Below are positions 13,990 through 16,365 of a stretch of 16,365 bases of DNA, in pieces (the stretch's first letter is position 1; the number at the start of each line of letters is the position of its first letter). The notes under the pieces are model-generated. The model saw only the letters and a program-made list of their open reading frames with translations, ran no database searches and was not told the origin of the DNA. The DNA comes from CAYUYM01 sp964449305 (GTDB lineage: Bacteria; Bacteroidota; Ignavibacteria; SZUA-365; CAYQST01). Both the position numbers and the translations under genes were made by a program. The stretch lies in assembly GCA_964449305.1 (NCBI GenBank), contig CAYUYM010000065.1, positions 1 to 16,365 of the forward strand, given 5' to 3'.

Positions 13990-15378
13990 TCAGCCATCAC
14001 CGCGGACCTGCCCACGCACCAGGGAGGCCAGGACACCGGCCACGGAGAGCGTGGCGAAGATGATGAAGGCGGTGTGCATGCCCGAGAGGAAGCCGGGGTA
14101 CATGTCCGGCGTCATGCGTGTGCGACCGATGTTGGTGGCGAAGATGAGCAGGACGATGCCCATGCTCATCATCTGCCCCACGAGGCGCATGGTGCCGAGC
14201 ACGGCCGACCCGATGCTGTAATGACGCCGCTCGATGGAGCTCATCACCGCATTGGTGTTGGGTGAGGAGAAGAGCCCGAAACCGGCCCCGAGCAGTGCGA
14301 GGAAGCCGACGATGAGTGCGACCGGTGTGTCGGGTGTGATGATGGTGCAGAGACCGAGGCCGATGGCGATGATCGCCATGCCCAGCGACGACAGCGTGCG
14401 CGGCTCCAGACGGTCCGAGAGCCTGCCCGAGACGAGGGACACAGCCGTCATGAGCGCCGGCTGGGCGATGAGCACCACGCCAGCCCATTGCGCGGTGAAG
14501 CCGCGAATGTACTGCAGGTAGAGGCTCACGAGGAAGGTGACCGCAAATGTTGCGCTGTAGTTGATGAGCGCAGCGAGGTTGGAGAAGAGGAAGACGCGGT
14601 TGCCGCGAAACAGCGTGACGTCGATGAGCGGATGCCGTGTGCGCGACTCCCAGACGAGGAAGCCGCACAGGGCGACCGTGCCGGCGGACACGAGGAGCAC
14701 CCCTGGCATCGCGGGGAGGAGCGACATGCCATACATGTTGGCGGCCATGGCGAAGCCCGAGAGCAGGGCGCCCGGGAAATCGAAACGCTCGCCACGTGCC
14801 TCCCCGTGCTCCGATTCCACCCAGCGCAGCACGAGCCCGATGATGCACATCCCAAGGATTCCGGCGACAACGAAGATGCTGCGCCAGCCGAGGAAGTGCG
14901 TCAGGAAGCCTCCGGTGAAGGGTCCGAGCGACAGACCGAGATAGACGGCCGAGACGGTGTAGCCCAACACCCGACCCCGCTGTGTCGGCGGCCAGGCTGC
15001 GACAAGCATCGCCATCGATGTGCTGAAGATCATGGACCCACCCAGGCCCTGCAGGCAGCGCGTCGCGATCAGCAGCAGCCCCGTCGGGGCGACCAGTGCG
15101 AGGAAGGAGGCGGCGGTATGAATCACCGCCCCGGTGAGAAAGATCCGCCGCCTGTCGCTGATGTCCGCCCAGCGACCGAAGGGCAGGAGAAACATCGCCG
15201 CGGCGAGCAGATAGGCGCTGGACACCCAGCCCAGCTCGATGGCCGTCAACCCGAACTCGCGCTCAAGATCGGGCAGTGCCACCGTCACCGCCGAGCTCAT
15301 GAACGGCGTGATGAACGATGTCACCACGGAAACGACAAGAAGCGTCCTGGCTTTCTTTGATGGGGAGGAATTTGGCAT
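13990..15378 (-). CDS. MFS transporter, DHA2 (14-TM) drug/proton antiporter type
   Basis: From ATG 15378 the product is 462 residues with about 14 hydrophobic segments, the topology of the DHA2 (EmrB/QacA) exporters. Motif A-like GRWADISDRRRIF lies between helices 2 and 3, and the antiporter motif C-like GLSLGPFTGGFLTHFLGWR follows in helix 5. A late SSPNTNAVMSSIERRHYSIGSA stretch is typical of this subfamily. It probably expels a small molecule across the inner membrane using the proton gradient; the substrate is unknown. The start is uncertain. The frame is open upstream to ATG 15516, which has a better Shine-Dalgarno (GGGAG) and lies 11 nt after the satP stop. That would add 46 residues through a CAACTGT repeat with less GC-biased codons and no membrane character, so I favour 15378. 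Likely co-transcribed with satP. Confidence 0.88.
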   Translation of the reverse strand: MPNSSPSKKARTLLVVSVVTSFITPFMSSAVTVALPDLEREFGLTAIELGWVSSAYLLAAAMFLLPFGRWADISDRRRIFLTGAVIHTAASFLALVAPTGLLLIATRCLQGLGGSMIFSTSMAMLVAAWPPTQRGRVLGYTVSAVYLGLSLGPFTGGFLTHFLGWRSIFVVAGILGMCIIGLVLRWVESEHGEARGERFDFPGALLSGFAMAANMYGMSLLPAMPGVLLVSAGTVALCGFLVWESRTRHPLIDVTLFRGNRVFLFSNLAALINYSATFAVTFLVSLYLQYIRGFTAQWAGVVLIAQPALMTAVSLVSGRLSDRLEPRTLSSLGMAIIAIGLGLCTIITPDTPVALIVGFLALLGAGFGLFSSPNTNAVMSSIERRHYSIGSAVLGTMRLVGQMMSMGIVLLIFATNIGRTRMTPDMYPGFLSGMHTAFIIFATLSVAGVLASLVRGQVRGDG

Positions 15379-15404
15379 CAGGGATTGGGCGTTGGCAGAT
15401 CGGT

Positions 15405-15425
15405 CAGTTGACAGTTGACAGTTGA
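15405..15425. repeat. tandem heptamer (CAGTTGA) x3
   Basis: Three perfect consecutive copies of CAGTTGA, in the stretch between satP and the preferred MFS start. The same heptamer occurs three times, spaced 14 and 18 bp apart, at 13263, 13277 and 13295. Confidence 0.9.
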
Positions 15426-15526
15426 TCACATCTGTTGTTGGCAAGGTGAGTCGTTCCAGCAATTCCGCTGTCTTCTTGCTTCGGTCTTCCGCCTTTGTCC
15501 AACATGATAACGTCATAACCTGCTCC

Positions 15527-16087
15527 CTACCTCGCCCCGATCGGCAGCACGGATTTTCCGTGTGCTTCGTTGATGATCTCCGCCATGGCCAGGTAGATCG
15601 CCGACAGGCCGCACACGATGCCCTCCCAGCCCGCGATGGTGCCGATGAGCTCGGAGCCTGTCCAATCCCGCGCCGCGAGGAGCCAGAACAGCACGACGAG
15701 AGAGGCGAAGACGAACTGCAGCGCACGGTTCTTGCCGAAGGTGCCGATCCACATGAAAAAGGTGAACAGCCCCCACATGAAGAGGTACCAGCCCATGTAC
15801 TGCACGGGTGTCGCCTCCGACCAGCCGATCTTCGGAAACACCCAGAGGGCGACGAGGGAGATCCAGAACAGGCCGTAGGAGGTGAAGGCCGTCATGCCGA
15901 AGGTGTTGCCCGTGCGGAATTCGCAGATGCCGGCGATCACCTGTGCGATGCCGCCGTAGAAGATGCCCATGCCGAGGATCATGGCCGACAGGGGAAAGAA
16001 ACCGGCATTGTGGATGTTGAGAAGGACGGTGGTCATGCCGAAGCCCATCAGACCCAATGGTGCGGGGTTCGCGAGTTTGTCGCTCAT
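15527..16087 (-). CDS. satP: acetate uptake transporter, GPR1/FUN34/YaaH (SatP) family
   Basis: The 186-residue protein has six membrane segments and the family signature NPAPLGL at residues 7-13, continuing MGFGMTTVLLNIHNAGF. Later conserved parts include FRTGNTFGMTAFTSYGLFWIS (57-77) and the glycine/aromatic-rich YLFMWGLFTFFMWIGTF. E. coli SatP is 188 residues. Family members import acetate or succinate with protons, and some are reported to form hexameric channels. ATG 16087 gives the family N-terminus; the longer open frame upstream shows no family similarity. A TATATTGC element (16161-16154) lies about 67 nt upstream. The MFS gene follows downstream on the same strand. With kbl and the acylating aldehyde dehydrogenase nearby, acetate exchange is a sensible role. 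Confidence 0.94.
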   Translation of the reverse strand: MSDKLANPAPLGLMGFGMTTVLLNIHNAGFFPLSAMILGMGIFYGGIAQVIAGICEFRTGNTFGMTAFTSYGLFWISLVALWVFPKIGWSEATPVQYMGWYLFMWGLFTFFMWIGTFGKNRALQFVFASLVVLFWLLAARDWTGSELIGTIAGWEGIVCGLSAIYLAMAEIINEAHGKSVLPIGAR

Positions 16088-16153
16088 GAGAATGGTCCGG
16101 AAATGGTGATGATTGTGGTGAATGTGCGGTGAGGCATTCGCAGAATTCAGAGT

Positions 16154-16161
16154 GCAATATA
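16154..16161 (-). promoter_or_regulatory. possible -7/-10 element of satP
   Basis: The minus strand reads CGTATATTGC, the same CGTATATT as before asnS, in an AT-rich patch. No TTTG lies 20 nt upstream. A leader of about 60 nt would follow. Confidence 0.35.
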
Positions 16162-16208
16162 CGACCGGAGTGACGCGTTTGGCACGAGGGATGTCATGGA
16201 TCACCTGC

Positions 16209-16365
16209 ATGGACGGATCCCGGATCCCCCCCCCCGCGATCCTCCGCCCTCATGAATTGCGGTGCATCACCTCAATCGAAGCCGATCGGACGAGCATCAC
16301 CCTCCGGGTCATCACGCCGTCGGGGGGGAAGAGGTGCCGAATCACTGGCCCCGGAGCACTGCCAA
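16209..16365 (+). CDS. possible 5' end of an ISL3-like transposase, cut by window edge
   Basis: A frame opens at ATG 16209 and stays open for 52 codons to the window end. Its stretch ILRPHELRCITSIEADRTSITLRV followed by KRCRITG resembles the start of ISL3-family transposases, where a strand-rich opening leads into a CxxC zinc-binding motif. Here the second cysteine position is threonine (CRIT), so the copy may be divergent or decayed. A run of ten C at 16226-16235 lies just inside the start and could be a site of sequencing or replication slippage; the true start may be downstream of it. No terminal inverted repeat is recognisable. The call rests on recalled family features over only about 40 residues and is tentative. 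Confidence 0.35.
   Translation, partial: MDGSRIPPPAILRPHELRCITSIEADRTSITLRVITPSGGKRCRITGPGALP

Noticed and set aside
16250..16365. Minus-strand C-terminal fragments entering from the right edge (ending at 16250 or 16272)
   Set aside because: Two frames are open for about 30-37 codons, but neither has a recognisable motif, and the opposite plus-strand frame looks more like a known family. Too short to support.

Overview
The window looks like a piece of a metagenome-assembled genome from a GC-rich (roughly 60%) member of the Bacteroidota/Chlorobiota (FCB) side of the bacterial tree. Four things suggest this. A lipoprotein carries Cys-Ser-Asp-Asp-Asp-Asp directly at its lipidation site. Several genes have a TAnnTT(TG)-like -7 element, three of them with a TTTG/ATTG/TTTA tetramer exactly 20 nt upstream. 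Shine-Dalgarno sites are mostly weak. The CcmD/CcmE/CcmF proteins look like those of this group. A run of exactly 100 N flanked by the same 55 bp on both sides marks a scaffolding join. Phylum assignment is inference.

Layout, left to right. 1-1039 (-): CNNM/HlyC-CorC type CBS-domain membrane protein, cut by the left edge. 1219-1473 (-): rpsT with its own promoter. 1546-6223 (-): asnS, ccmD, ccmE and ccmF, an apparent operon joining asparaginyl-tRNA synthetase to the late cytochrome c maturation genes. CcmE is the cysteine (CxxxY) variant. 6420-7421 (+): metallo-beta-lactamase-fold hydrolase of the NAPE-PLD-like group with a twin-arginine N-terminus. 7412-7567: palindrome-rich intergenic DNA with four identical 14-bp palindromes and two further dyads. 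7636-8871 (+) and 8935-10197 (-): convergent threonine dehydrogenase-like protein and 2-amino-3-ketobutyrate CoA ligase, separated by a 17-bp-stem hairpin. 10449-11948 (+): CoA-acylating aldehyde dehydrogenase (the AdhE N-terminal half alone) with a Cys/His-rich tail. 11953-13283 (+): HI0933/BaiN-type flavoprotein, interrupted by the N gap. 13294-13767 (-): small lipoprotein. 13990-15378 (-): 14-TM DHA2-type MFS exporter. 15527-16087 (-): SatP/GPR1 acetate transporter. 16209-16365 (+): possible beginning of an ISL3-like transposase running off the right edge.

How the genes may work together. tdh and kbl form the threonine-to-glycine plus acetyl-CoA route. The neighbouring acylating aldehyde dehydrogenase interconverts acetyl-CoA and acetaldehyde, and SatP moves acetate, so the right half has a C2-metabolism flavour. 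The link is by proximity only. Most of the window is housekeeping or metabolic. The least explained parts are the palindrome array upstream of tdh, the Cys/His tail of the aldehyde dehydrogenase, and the CAGTTGA heptamer clusters. I do not see a convincing new defence or mobile system.
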